From assembly GCA_000733355.1 (NCBI GenBank), contig JNVV01000098.1, positions 1 through 63,033 on the forward strand: DNA of 63,033 nucleotides, written 5' to 3'. Below the pieces are notes generated by a model. That model was not told the origin of the DNA, made no database searches, and saw nothing but the letters and a program-made list of their open reading frames with translations. The translations under genes and the position numbers were made by a program. Shown here in pieces: positions 44,700-56,240 of this stretch; the stretch's first letter is position 1, and every line of letters starts with the position of its first letter. Source of the DNA: Falciphora oryzae (taxonomy: Eukaryota; Ascomycota; Sordariomycetes; Magnaporthales; Magnaporthaceae).

Positions 44700-47310
44700 T
44701 TTAGCGAATAAAACCCTGGGGCTACACCACAAACACTTGACTGTCACCGGTGTTTTCGAACGGGTGAAAGCGAAAAAAATATACAAGAGGGTCGTTTCAC
44801 CTTTTCAATCGCCCTGGCGAAGTCACGGGGCTCTAAAAAAGGCCGGAAAATCTCCTTTGTACCCTTAGGACTTTACGCTGCCCAGGAATACAGGGAACCG
44901 GACCCCCTCATTTCGTCTGCAACGATATCTCCTTCCCTACCAAGCGATTTTGGCATGCCGGCCGTGGAATCAACGGAATCCCCCTTTTTGCCTAGCAATT
45001 CCGGTATACCTGCCGATACCATGCCGGCCCAATTTGGGAAAGCGGCCGGAAAAGCCCCCGAAGGCCCCTCCCGGTTTGCACTGGAAAAACGTCAAAATAC
45101 TCCTATGCTCGACGATTAGGGGGCATTTATCTTTTATTCGGCACCCCCCTTCGACATAGCCCTCGAACAACAAGCTTTTGTATTTGTGGGACGCTTTTAA
45201 AACCCCCCGGGCTGGATAACCCAAATCCAGCGGGAATTTATTAGTACGCACGAAGCAATTTCGGCCCTATCCCGAGGTGTGAGCTAGGAAATCCTCGCCG
45301 ATCGGGAACAAATCCGCGAAATTAGGACCCATTACGACCGCATCACCTACGCGTACCATACCGTCGTTTCTTTATATAAAAAAGGCCTAATCGCTTCCGC
45401 CGATTAACAAAAGGCATTCCGGCAACGGATTATCGGAAAAAGCCAGGCATTTGCATAACAAATTTAGGCCACGGTCGCCACTTTAGCCGAAGAGCAACAA
45501 ATCCGTTCGGAGGCCCTAATTCAGCTCCGGGACGTTACTCGGGCCCAACAAAACCACTTGCAGGACCTACAAGCACGACTTTCCACCTTCGAGGAGGGAG
45601 TTACTAACTGGGCCGTTAATAAAGATGCCCAAATCCAGGATCTCCTAATTAAAAAGCACGTATCGCTCGAAGCCCTTACTAATGCCAAACGGCGCATATT
45701 AGCCCAAACGCATCAACTCGTTAGGGACGCCGTACGGGAAAGCCGGCGACTTGCGGCACAAAAAAAGCGGCCTAGATCAGCTACGGTACTTTCGGCCCTT
45801 TAAAAGTCGTCCCTTCCACCGGGCTCACGTTAAAGCACTCCAAAAAAGGAAAAACCCGTCCCTTTTACGGAAAAACCGCTACCCCAATCGGCGTTTAAAA
45901 CGTCGGCATCATCACGCCAGGGTTTTCAAAACCCCCTATCATCCGATAACCTCCGACGGTAACAAATTCGGGCTATTGCCTCCGCTGCCCAACAACAGTA
46001 CAAGGCTGCAACGGCAAATCCCAGGCACTCCGGAAGCTTCGAAAAACTTCTTTAGGGGCCTCCCCAAAGGCCACCTAACGAACCTCCCGAGCATATTGCT
46101 ATTCCTTCGGAACTTTCAAAACCTTTAAACACCTCCTCGGAAAACGATGCCCCCGAAAATAACGGACGGGCCTCCAAAAACCCCGATTTGCGGGACCTTA
46201 TTAAAGCCATCCAATAAGGAACTGCTCGCCCGCGTAATCCGATCCCTACGGCCGTTATTAACCCAGTCTAGCTTAATAAGCCACCTAATTACGACGGCAA
46301 AAACTTGGCTAAATTTAGGCTATAATAGCTTCGCGTTATTTCCTATATGGAAACCTACGTCGAAAGTTTTCCTAACGATATAATTAAAATTAACTGGGCC
46401 GGGTCCCTATTTACGAAAAACGCACAAATTTGGCACCATTAACGCTTTCGGTCCCTTCGAAGCGCGCAGCTCGAAAACAACTGGCGGGCCTATTTGGCGG
46501 CACTATAAAAACGCTTCCGGGACGCCACCGAACACCACCGCAACGCTAAAAAAATGCGGGAGTTTAAATACAAAGGAAATACCGTTTAATACCTTACTAA
46601 GCTCCTTGACTTTAACGAAACGGTCTAATAATCCGGCGTTATATTTAGGGAGCACATTTCCCGCACTTTTCCAAAGGAAATTACCAAATTGGTATATTCC
46701 CGTTACGGAAAAGTCCCTAATACGGACGAAAAATTCCTTGCTGCAATCCAGGAGGCCGGCAAAATCTACGAGGTTATGCTTTAAAACCTTAGGCTAACCC
46801 CGAAGGATAAGGGAAAAAACGAGCCCGTTTCGATTTCGGAGCGCTCGAACGCGGGCCGTCGCCAAAGCAAAGGCTTTAAAAATAAAAGCTAAAATCTATC
46901 CTTAAGCTTCCGTTTTAAAAAAAAAAGGCTAACGATAAGGCTGATAAAAAAAGTAACGTTTGGATTACGACCAAACTGGTACTCGAAGGGGTTAAATAAC
47001 GCGATATCGACGCACAAAAGTTAGCCAAAGCCGACTGCTGGCGCTGCGGAAAAAAAGGGCACCATACGTTAAAATGCTACGCCAAAAAGGACATTAACGG
47101 CAAAAAACTTCCTTTTGCACCTGCAAAAACGGCCGGAGCCAAATCCATCTTTAAACGCCCTGTAACGGACGAATAAAAGGAACAGCTACAAACCAAAAAG
47201 GCCAAAATCGCCGGCTTCGTTTCGAAAGCTTAGGAAGGAAACGCCTTTACCAAATCCCAAATCTTCGAGCTGTTAAATTCGGAATCGAACGATGACTGTT
47301 AACAACTATC
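44700..47310 (+). pseudogene. Family B copy 2 gag with CCHC knuckle
   Basis: Gag frames are interrupted by stops. An open helical stretch at 45558-45803 includes LQARLSTFEEGVTNWAV. The zinc knuckle near 47034-47085 reads CWRCGKKGHHTLKCYAKKD and is intact. The MITE target site is empty at 46930-46931 (GCTAACGATAA). Confidence 0.8.
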
Positions 47311-47339
47311 GACCATCGCTGCTGCCCGAAGGCCCCTAA

Positions 47340-50300
47340 CGGATAAAGAGCTCGCAAAGCCGATCCTCCGTATATATATACGGGTAAAGGGATCGAAGGA
47401 GATACCTATTCGGGTCCTTTTGGACGGAGGTAGCGATACGAAGGTTATTTTAAATAAAATAGCCAAGCAGCTTCCAGGGCATTTGGTCGATAGGGCTATT
47501 CCCCGCATTATAACTACCTTTTTAGGGGCGGTCGAACCAAAAGCCGGAAAGCAACTAGTGGTCGACGTTACCCTCCGGCACAAAACGCACTATTTTACAG
47601 AAACGTTCGAAGTTAGTCCTACGGATCTAAATTGCGACGTTATCCTACCTTTCGCATAGCAAAAGCAATACCCACCGTTGGGCTTATTAAATCGCGACCT
47701 TCGGGATATCCGCATAAATTCGGACAAATGCCGGAAATGCAACAAGCCCCGGGCCCGGAAGCCATAAAACTTACGGCCCCTAAAAGGCTTACGCTTTCGG
47801 GAGGATATAAAAACGGTCGAACCCGCAGTTATTGCGGCCATTAAATACGGGCATAGTATTCCTTCCCCTAAGGAAGTGGCCAAAGCAGATTCGGACGGCC
47901 TCGAATCGGTACCAAAGGAGTTTAAGGAGTTCCTTCCTATTATAACGGAAGCGGCCGCTACCCGTTTTCCCGATTATCAGCCCTGGGACCACGAAATTCA
48001 CCTAAAAGAAGGAGCCCAATTAACCTATAACCCCCTATACTAAATGAGCCAAAGGGAGCTGGACGTTTTAAAACCTTAGCTGGAAAAGCATATGCGAACC
48101 GGCAAAGTTAGGCCATGCAAAATTGCTAACAGTTCGCCTTTTATGTTCGCATAAAAGAAAAACCCCTTTAATCCTTTAAAGGTGGTGGTCGACTATAGGG
48201 ACGTTAACGCTAAAACGATCCCGATTCGGTGCCCTATCCCGTTTATTACGGAGCTCCAAAATCGATTTCAGAATGCTAAATGGAAAACGAAAATCAACCT
48301 CAAAACCGGGTTTAACCTAATCCGGATAAAAAAAAAGGCACGAATGGCTTACGGCCTTCCGCTGCAAATACGGCGTTTTCGAATTCACGGTTATGCCTAT
48401 AGGCTTTATTAACGCCCCCGCCACCTTCCAAAGCATAATGAACTATATTTTTATGGACCTTATCAATGCCGGGCTCCTTGTATATCTAAATAACCTCTTA
48501 ATATACGCCGAAACTAAGGAACAATACGATAACTTGGTAAAGGAGGTGCTTCGCCGCCTTACCAAACATAATTTAGCCGTAGCCCCTCGCAAATGCGTTT
48601 AGGGGGTGCACGAAGTCGAATTCTTTGGTTATATAATAGGACCCAATGGCATTGCAATATCCAAGGATAAAATGGACGCTATTATGCAATAAAAAGCCCC
48701 CAAAAGCCTTAAGGACTCCCAATCTTTTATTGGCTTCGCCAACTTTTACAGGAGGTTTATTAAAGGGTTTTCCGGAATCGTTAGGCCTATAACGACGGCC
48801 AACGCCCTACTTAAAAACCAATAGCGATGGACCCCAAAATGGACCAGGCTTTCGAGGCTTTTAAAATCGCTTTCGTTTCGCTTCCGATACTCCGGCATTT
48901 CGATCCGTTTCTCCCAGCGCAAATCGAGGTAAACGCTTCGGACTTTGCCCTTGGAAGGGTGCTATCCCAAAAGGACCCCGAAACCAACAAATTGCACCCC
49001 ATTGCCTTCCATTCGCGCAAAATGTCACCCGCCGAAATCAATTATAAAATCCACGATAAGGAACTTTTGGCGGTCGTCGATTATTTCGCTAGGTGGAAGC
49101 ATTACTTCGAAAGGGCAAAGCACCGGATAGAGGTTTATACGGATTACCGGAACCTCGAATATTTCCTAACGGCCAAAATCTTTAATCGAAGGCAAACCAA
49201 ATGGGCACAACAGCTGGCTGGTTATTGGTTTATAATCAACTACCGGCCAGGAAAGCAAAATGAAAAAGCCGATATGCTATCGAAATTACCCTAACACAAG
49301 CCTAAAAAAGGAGGGAGTGAGGATTAGCCGATTACGACGATCCTGTAAAAAAAACACTTGCCAGTAAGAATTTCGGCCTTAGAAGGATAAAGAGATAACT
49401 TTATGGAAGAAGCTTTGCCGCAAAAAGCACCTTCTTTCCTCCTATCCCTAAGCCGGCTTTGCAATATTCCAATCCTAAAGTGGGCTACGGAATTTACTAA
49501 CAAAGTTAAGCAAGCTAGTATATCGGATCCCGAATACCAGGGTCGCTTCCAAAAGCCCGAAAAGGGTGAAAAAAATCGAGGATGGCCTCCTTTATTATAA
49601 GGAAAGATTGTAAGTACTAACGGAAGCCCTGTAAAAGGAAGTCCTCGAGTCCGAATATGATATAAAAGTCGCTGGACATATAGGTATAGATAAAACCCTC
49701 GAGTTAATTACTCGGCACTTTTAGTAGCCCAATATTAAAGCAAAAGTCCGGGAATACGTAAGGGGATGCCTGGAGTGCCAACGCAATAAGGCCCTAAGGC
49801 ATGCCCTTTTTGAACCCCTACAACCTATGGAGCTGCATTACCAGCCCTGGAAAACGGTGGCTATAGATTTTATTACGGACCTCCCTTTAAGCGATAGGTG
49901 CGATTCAATCTGGGTAATGGTAGACCCCTTTACTAAGATGGCGCATTTCGTCCTCCTCAAAATCGAGGGTAAAAAAACGGATGACTTTATCCGCATTTTC
50001 GCTAAAAAAATACTAGCGATTGCACGGTATGCCTTTGGATATTATCTTTGATAGAGATTTTAGATTTACGAGCCATTTGTAGAAAGATTTCCTCCGTTTG
50101 GTAAGCATTAAGCCAAAAATGAGCACTGCTTTCCATCTTTAAACGGAGGGATAAACCGAAAGGCTTAACCAAAGCCTGGAGGCCTACTTTAGGTTTTTCG
50201 TAAATTACGAAATAACTAATTGGGTCGAGCTGTTACCTACGGCGGAATTTGCCTATAATAATATATTTTCGGCAAGTACCTCCATTACTCCCTTTTTCGC

Positions 50301-50900
50301 CAACTACGGGTATTACCCAGCTTCCAATAATCCCCCTTTCCCAGGACGAATACGCAATCTAGCAAGCCAATTTTACCGGCATTAAATAACCCAAGTATAC
50401 GAAAAAGCCAAACAATACTTCGAAAAAGCCCGGGAACGAATAAAGCATTGGGCCGACAAAAGGAGAAGCCTTTCGCCGGTCCTTACCAAAGGATAGTTCG
50501 TTATATTAAACGCCTGGCACATAAAAACCCGTCGCCCCGCTAAAAAATTCAATGCCAAAATGCTCGGGCCCTTCCGGATCCTTAAGGTTATCTTTCCTAC
50601 GGCGGTACGATTGGCCCTGCTTAAAACTTGGAAAATCTATAACGCTTTCCACGTATCCCTTATCGAACCCTACCGCTTTAGCATTTAGGCACGACCTAAC
50701 CCTAACCAGGTATTACGGGAAGCCCTTTCGGTTATAGGAAATTTCGTTGTAAAGAAAGTTATGGATTCCATAAATACAAGCGGGAAAGTTCGTTACCTTA
50801 TCCAATGGGAGGATTACCTACGCAAAAAGGACTGGACGTGGGAACCTTGGAAGCATTTCGATACCGACGGATCTAAGTAGCACGTTATTGCTTTTCATCG
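47340..50900 (+). pseudogene. Family B copy 2 pol
   Basis: The protease has VLLDGGSDTKV near 47410. RT (about 48000-48640) has VYLNNLLIYAETKEQY, with the catalytic Asp-Asp mutated to Asn-Asn. RNase H (48720-49290) has IEVNASDFALGRVLSQ. Integrase is at 49610-50300 (IDFITDLPLSD). The chromodomain (about 50740-50880) has VRYLIQWEDYLRKKDWTWEP, which is the clearest evidence that family B is a chromovirus. Confidence 0.85.
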
Positions 50901-51013
50901 GCTTAACCCCGACAAGCCTAGGGACCCCCGCGTACTATAAAACATAGGCACGGCCGCATCCCTTAAACGGGCCTCGGAAGGTCTCGAAACGCGCCCTAGG
51001 AAAAGGAGGATAG

Positions 51014-51309
51014 TGTTACACGGAAGAACCCGTGGACCTAACTAGTCGGCATCACGAATCGGCCTTACGGAAGGTCGAAGACCCGCATAGGCGGTTAACG
51101 GCCCTAAAGCTAAGCGGTGAAGGTCGGAAGGCAGTGTGAATCATGTACTCGATACTTCGCACGGATTACAAAGGGTTTATATAAACCCTGCCATCTCCTA
51201 TGTCCTTCACGAAAGATTCCTTCCTCCTCAAGCATCTTTTAAGCCCATAGAAAGATTATCTGCAATCTAGAGATTCTTTTCTCCAAGCCGTCTTTAACCC
51301 CTTGTTACA
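51014..51309 (+). repeat. 3' LTR of family B copy 2
   Basis: 296 bp, TGTTACACGG...TTGTTACA. Confidence 0.95.
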
Positions 51310-51850
51310 CTATATAAGCTACTAAAAGCTGGTTTTTCTATTCCGCTATCACTTTTAAAGTGTTTTTGCGATAAACGACGAAAAGCTTGTTAGTATTAGC
51401 TTAAAACTCCTGTTGCTGTTACTCGGTTGCAGCTAGTCGTTTTTAAAAGGTCGCGATGTGTAACAGCCCCGTGTGGGTTGTGTGCGCTGCCCTTCTTTAA
51501 TAAGCTGTGCAGACGGGCGATCCAAGCAGCAGCTTAGATTGAAGACCTTTTGGTTATTGGCTTAGTGGTATAAGGCCCGCGCCGCTGTGTTACACGATGG
51601 TTTTAAAAAAAATGTTTTGGGGGAAGGGTGTTAGCGCGCCGGACGTAGCAAAAGTTAAACCCCCGTTACCGTCCCCGGCGTTTGGGGTTACCATTATTAT
51701 AATCCCTTAATAAGGGAAAAAATCTTTTAAAAATGTAATAAACCGGACTACAGGTTAGTCGCCGGTAGGGGTTATAGTAATGTTATTTTGGAAAATAAGG
51801 AAGAGGATGAAAGGAACTATAAGGAAGGTTGTAAGGCTCCTATATATACA
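51310..51850 (-). pseudogene. Gag-like remnant of retroelement E, right piece
   Basis: Minus-strand sequence 51310-51458 continues the frame of 43927-44296 (KLFVVYRKNTLKVIAE). It is interrupted by the 146-bp insertion at 51459-51604 and then becomes unreadable. A TATATATA stretch near 51841 could belong to its LTR. Confidence 0.45.
51459..51604. mobile_element. 146-bp LTR-like insertion with 5-bp target duplication
   Basis: Begins TGTAACAGC and ends GCTGTGTTACA. It is flanked on both sides by CGATG (51454-51458 and 51605-51609). This is the signature of a very short solo LTR or a TRIM. It contains TGGCTTAGTGG, a perfect RNA polymerase III A-box consensus, but no B box. Confidence 0.75.
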
Positions 51851-51857
51851 CGAGTTG

Positions 51858-51905
51858 GCTCAGGGGCCACCCCTGAGCTACCACTTCCGTGCCCTAAGCA
51901 CGGAA
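51858..51905. repeat. Two adjacent short hairpins
   Basis: GCTCAGGGG/CCCCTGAGC (51858-51878, 3-nt loop) is followed by TTCCGTGC/GCACGGAA (51885-51905, 5-nt loop). Confidence 0.7.
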
Positions 51906-51910
51906 CTATG

Positions 51911-52292
51911 ACAATCCCATATTAAACGCAATTTTCAACATCGTTGCTAACTCGACCAATTTTGATCCAAATTCGATGCAATTTTGTACATAACGTTTTA
52001 ACTATATACCTGATTTTATAAAATTATCTTCAATTTTATAACCCTAACCCGGGTGAGATATTAATAAATTTGCTAATTTAACTCCTGCATTTTCAATATC
52101 TCACCCGGGTTAGGGTTATAAAATTGAAGATAATTTCATAAAATCAGGTATATAATTAAAACGTTATGTACAAAATTGCACCGAATTTGGATCAAAATTG
52201 GTCGAGTTAGCAAGGGTGTCGAAAACTGCGTTCAATATGAGATTTTAAAGTGCGCGACTCGCTTGTGTGCGCGGCTCGCTTGTGAACCACAT
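51911..52292. mobile_element. Fold-back MITE relative with a truncated left end
   Basis: Its arms are inverted around an unpaired centre near 52060-52090. The left arm opens AATCCCATATTAAACGC, matching the inner arm of the 39178 MITE. The right end, ...TTGTGAACCACAT then TA, matches the terminal inverted repeat with changes. The left terminal repeat (about 45 bp) is absent. The arms contain CTAACCCGGGTGAGATATT. Confidence 0.75.
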
Positions 52293-52647
52293 TACGTGGA
52301 AAGATTAAAGTGCGCGCGCGTTACAAAGTCGAAGGATTGGCCTTCATCAAAGATCTCTTGCAAACAAAAAAATAAAGGAAAGATACAGGCGTATTGTCCA
52401 GGACTGTGACGGTTCCGCCACGAGCCAAACGTCCAGTGGCACCCACAACTGTGGGGTAGGCGCAAGCGCCCCCGGTTTTCTTTCTTTCTCGTCCAAGCCA
52501 CGGCAAGCGGGAGCACCGCCGACGCGATCAGCCACAGACCTCAGACCTCCTTACTTGCCCCACGCACGAGGTCAAGCCCGCTATTCCGCTTGCTCTACGC
52601 AAGAACTGTGTCAAAAAGGACGGCATTTTCATCTATTCGGTTTAATG
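52293..52647. other. Intergenic, boundary of the repeat nest and gene region
   Basis: GC rises and RIP-like decay ends near 52.3 kb. No gene recognised. It is the 3' flank of the metalloprotease. Confidence 0.5.
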
Positions 52648-53867
52648 TCAGCTCGACAGCCAGGTGCCGTTGGACCGGGAAAAAAAAAAGTTACATACCA
52701 CAGCTCCCGGCACAGGAACAGCACTGTACTTCGCCCTTTCATCCCTCGGGTATACCTCACTCGGCGCCACAAAACTGCGGACCGGCCTCCCGTGGTATTC
52801 GGTCATGGAATCGTCATAAAATGCCTGCACCTCGTCCAGATCCTGCTGCTGCACGTGCCACATGCTCGAGTCGTCGTAGTAATTCATAACGCTGCTCGGG
52901 TTCCGGTTTTTCCATGTGACAGACCATTCCGCTTCCCGTTCCGAAAATTCGTGCCGCAAGCCGAGGATGTGGCCGATTTCGTGCGCGAGAACGTTGGCTT
53001 GGTTGCCGATGTGGTTCGAGGTGAAGGCCAAAGCGTAGATCGATAGTGTGCGGCGTTCAGAGGCGTCGTCATTGGGGAGGAAGGCGGAGGCAAGCACGCC
53101 CGACCCGTCATTGTCACGGTACACGACGCAGAAGCTGGCCCCGTCGTTGCGATGCACTTGTCTGAGGCGGACGCCGACGTTTTTCCACATGGCGATGGCT
53201 TCTGTGAGCTTGGCGGTGGCGTATACGGCGTCGTCTGCGGTCGGAAACGTTTCGGAGCAAATGACGAATGTGAGGACCTGCCCGCGCCGCCATCGGGGGA
53301 CGTCGTTAACGAACCCGACCTGGGCCCCGAACGGTGAACCGTTGTTGGGGCCCCGGGTGCCGCAGCGGCACGCGTGCGAGCCGTAGGACTCGAGCAGCGG
53401 GCGGGCTGCCCCGAGGCCGAGTCTTGGCGTGTACGGGGTGACGGTGATGGTGAAGCGTGCCGCCGGTCCACCCCCGGGGCTTTCGGCACCCTCGAGGTCC
53501 AGTTCACGGGGATAATGCGTGTCCCCAGAATAAGGCTCTGCTCCGCCAGCGGCCTGGGCCACATTGGCCTCGATGCCGACCTCTTGTGTGTTCTTGCGGT
53601 CCTGGGTCTCCCGAGCTCCCTTGATCTCGTCGCCGCTGTCGGAGAACGGGCTGGTCAGGGCGGACAGGCCATCGCCGAGCGCGGTTTCGCTGGTTGTCGC
53701 CGCGTCCTCGGACGGGTCGCGCGACGAGAAGCTGCGGGCTTCGTTGATTGCGGTGCCGTCGTTGGCGGCAAGGTCGGTGGGTGGACCCGAACGGTGGGGA
53801 TTGCATGGGTTGGCGGCGATGGTGGCGAAGAACGCATCGGCCCGGTCGCCGTCGCAGGTGAGTGGAC
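52648..53867 (-). CDS. Metzincin-type zinc metalloprotease, 5' exon unresolved
   Basis: The protein contains HEIGHILGLRHE (52948-52983), the zinc-binding motif of metzincins with three His ligands and the catalytic Glu. It is followed by a Met-turn, SVMNYYDDSSM, as in astacin/matrixin-like enzymes. It would hydrolyse peptide bonds. No signal peptide is visible in this exon. The frame has no ATG; the GTG at 53562 is not a credible nuclear start. A branch site CTAAC with an acceptor ending TTTAG just upstream of 53867 shows that an upstream exon must exist. One phase-compatible donor is GTGAGG at 54222, at the end of the flotillin-like fragment. The C-terminus after residue 250 is unfamiliar. 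Confidence 0.75.
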
Positions 53868-54222
53868 CTAAAGGGTGGGAGCGCGGGTTAGCGAACGAAA
53901 TAATGGTTCCACCGCAATGACCGCCCGGGGGAAAAGGACAAGCGGGGAAACGTGTGCTTTATTCGAACCTGCTATCGTTATGATCCCTGTTTTCTGCTCG
54001 GCGTATCCGTTTGTGTTTTGTTCGGATTCTGCGGGTTTGCTCCGTCTCTCTTTCATCTTTCATCGAAACACGGTCGGGACGGGGGTTTTTCGGGGGTTCG
54101 TTTTCGGCTCGAACTTTGGATCCCATTCCAAAATCGATCCCAAATTCCCCCCGATCAACTGTCCATACGTCATCTGTTAGTTTGCTGTCCCTACCCAATA
54201 CGCAATACGTGCAATGCCTCAC

Positions 54223-54610
54223 CTTGTACCCAAGGTGGTTGTGCCAGCGGCGTCTGCTGCGACGTGCCGCCGTTGCCGCCGCCCCTGTTGCCGCCGTCGG
54301 CGAGCAGCATGGCGTACTTCATGAGAGCGCCGCCGCGGTCCTTGCGCACGTGCTCGTCGCCGTCCGAGTGCTCATGGTCGGCACCCCCGACGGCGACGCC
54401 GCCAGTGGCAGGTTCGGTGCCTTTGCCCTCGGCATTGGCGCCGCGTTGGTTGGCGTCCGGGCCGGTGGTGAAGGCGACTGACAGCAGGACCTGCAGCTTC
54501 TCCTTGGTCATGGCTTGCAAGTTCGTGGCGTAGTCGTGCGGATGCACGCTGAAGCGCATGCAGCGCATGCAGCGCTCCGCCTCGGTGATGCGGACGCTCT
54601 TGATGCCCAT
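54223..54610 (-). pseudogene. Flotillin-like (SPFH) fragment
   Basis: The frame encodes GIKSVRITEAE, then MRFSVHPHDYATNLQAMTKE, TTGPDANQRGANAEGKG and GALMKYAMLLADGG. These match consecutive parts of fungal flotillins, membrane-raft scaffold proteins. The part normally before KCQRFSV is partly deleted, the lipid-associated N-terminus is missing, and the C-terminal coiled coil is absent. It ends at a GTGAGG donor. It may be a decayed flotillin or a captured exon of the neighbouring metalloprotease gene; phases allow the latter but nothing proves it. Confidence 0.55.
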
Positions 54611-54844
54611 GTCTGCTGCGCGTTGGCGGCTTGGGACTAGGCTGCTGGCATGGAGACCTCATTCTGTGAGGCCGAGGCTTGGTCTTCTCCCCGTCGGGTG
54701 ACTCTTCTTGACCTGAATTTGGATTTACCGCAGCAGCACCTACAACCGGCGGAGGGTCGGTCATTTTGTTGGCTAACCACGTCCGGCCGCAAGCCACAAC
54801 CAACGCAGCGAACCGCCTGAATTGAGTTCCATAACGAATGTAAG

Positions 54845-54990
54845 GTGTGGACCTGCCCGCGCCGCCACCGGGGGGCGTACATAGGCGCCGAGGCCTGCTG
54901 GGCACACACACCCAAACGGCGCCTACTGGACACACTACCAAACGACGCCTGCTGGACACACATACCCAGACGACGCCTCCTGGGCCGCGA
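54845..54990 (+). repeat. Metalloprotease-like scrap followed by a short tandem array
   Basis: GACCTGCCCGCGCCGCCA at 54848 also occurs at 53274, inside the metalloprotease, and the similarity covers about 40 bases. About three units of a GCCTGCTGGACACACATACCC-like repeat follow (54890-54980). It looks like a gene fragment that gained a tandem repeat. Confidence 0.55.
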
Positions 54991-56240
54991 CGTCGAGACC
55001 ATCCGGCCCCCGGTTTCAGCCCCTCAATTTGTGCTTCGAGCAGAGATGGCGCTCTAGGCTATCACAACAACGACAAAGCCCGCAGGTATCCCTGGTTCGC
55101 TCGCGCACGAGGGCGGGGATGGCTCGGCGCCACTACATGCAGGCAGGCGAGAGATTTCTGTCACGAAAGGCGAACTCGCACGTCCAATTGGCATCTCGCA
55201 ACACAAGAGACGGCTTGCCGTGTGGAACAAGACCCCCGAGAGACGAGACCCAGCTGCGGCCCCATCACCAGCATGGGCGCTAGATGGAACAGTTGAGTGG
55301 ACTGGGCTCTTGAGCCATGCCCGATCGGGCGCTGAACCTGAGACCCTCGAACCACTCACAGACAGACAATAAAATCCTGAACTGCACGTGCGTTCCCCAA
55401 GGCATCGAGCCCCTGAAATGATTCGGTGTTCGCTCTCGGGCAGCAATAGCCCCTATTCCCCCTCCCGTCGTCTTTGGTGACGATGGACGTGAGATCAAAC
55501 ACACCACCACTCGCTCTACATCCCCTCCTCCCCATCTCCGCCATCCATCCACTCACCCACTTCTCTTCCCTGGACGACACAGGGAGGGCAGGCAGGAAAG
55601 CTAGCTAGCGTGCCTGATGCCGAGATCTGGCACCAGGCTCGGGTGAGGGAGCGAGCTCAGGTTCGACATCGGGCCGGCCCAGGCCCTCTGTCAGCCATGA
55701 CAGAATGGGCAAACAAAAAATGCCGTCGAATAAAGAACCAGAGAACAGCCACAATACAAAGTGTTTAGGGAAAGTGATGGTGCTGTGATGACATGAGAAT
55801 CACTTGAGCCAGCTGGAGGTGGTTCATCAGTCGTAGGACGGAGTTGAGGCCCAATTCCTACCGCGATACAGGTTCTGTAGCGCCTACGACTCCCCCTATG
55901 CTTGCAACCCCTCCAGTGCTACCAGACAGTCGCATACAGAAGAGCTCGCACAGCATTGAAGTAATTGATGCACCTGCATATCCGCACCAAGTCGACGGCA
56001 GTCATAGGTTCAGCTGCAGCGGGCGGGCATTGGCTCCAGCCTGCTGTTTGCAGACCTCACAAGCAGCCCCAATTAGCCGCGCACATATAAATGCGCTTCA
56101 ACTATCCCCTCCTCCTGCGATCTCTCCACCCTCCGCTCCCCCCCCCCCCCATTATCCTTTCCCGCATCCACTCTTTTCATCCTCCCAACCGCTACTGGCC
56201 TCATTATAATCAGCGACACGCACCGGATCCGAGCAAAAAA
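54991..56240. other. Intergenic space and gasdermin-like gene promoter region
   Basis: Short open frames on both strands lack recognisable domains. ACATATAAATGCG near 56083 is a possible TATA element, and a C-only run lies at about 56140-56151. Both precede the gasdermin-like start. Confidence 0.4.

Larger units (their letters stand above)
44297..51309 (+). mobile_element. Gypsy family B, copy 2, complete with target duplication
   Basis: The 7013-bp element has 296-bp LTRs (44297-44592 and 51014-51309) and a perfect CTATA duplication (44292-44296 and 51310-51314). It carries gag, CCHC, protease, RT, RNase H, integrase and chromodomain in order. A purine tract (TAGGAAAAGGAGGATAG) precedes the 3' LTR. 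Its LTRs belong to the 295-bp subtype, whereas copy 1 has the 285-bp subtype, although the interiors are close. RIP-type stops inactivate it. Confidence 0.95.

Noticed and set aside
51550..51604. Possible tRNA gene at the A-box match
   Set aside because: No B box, no cloverleaf and too little sequence before the insertion ends.
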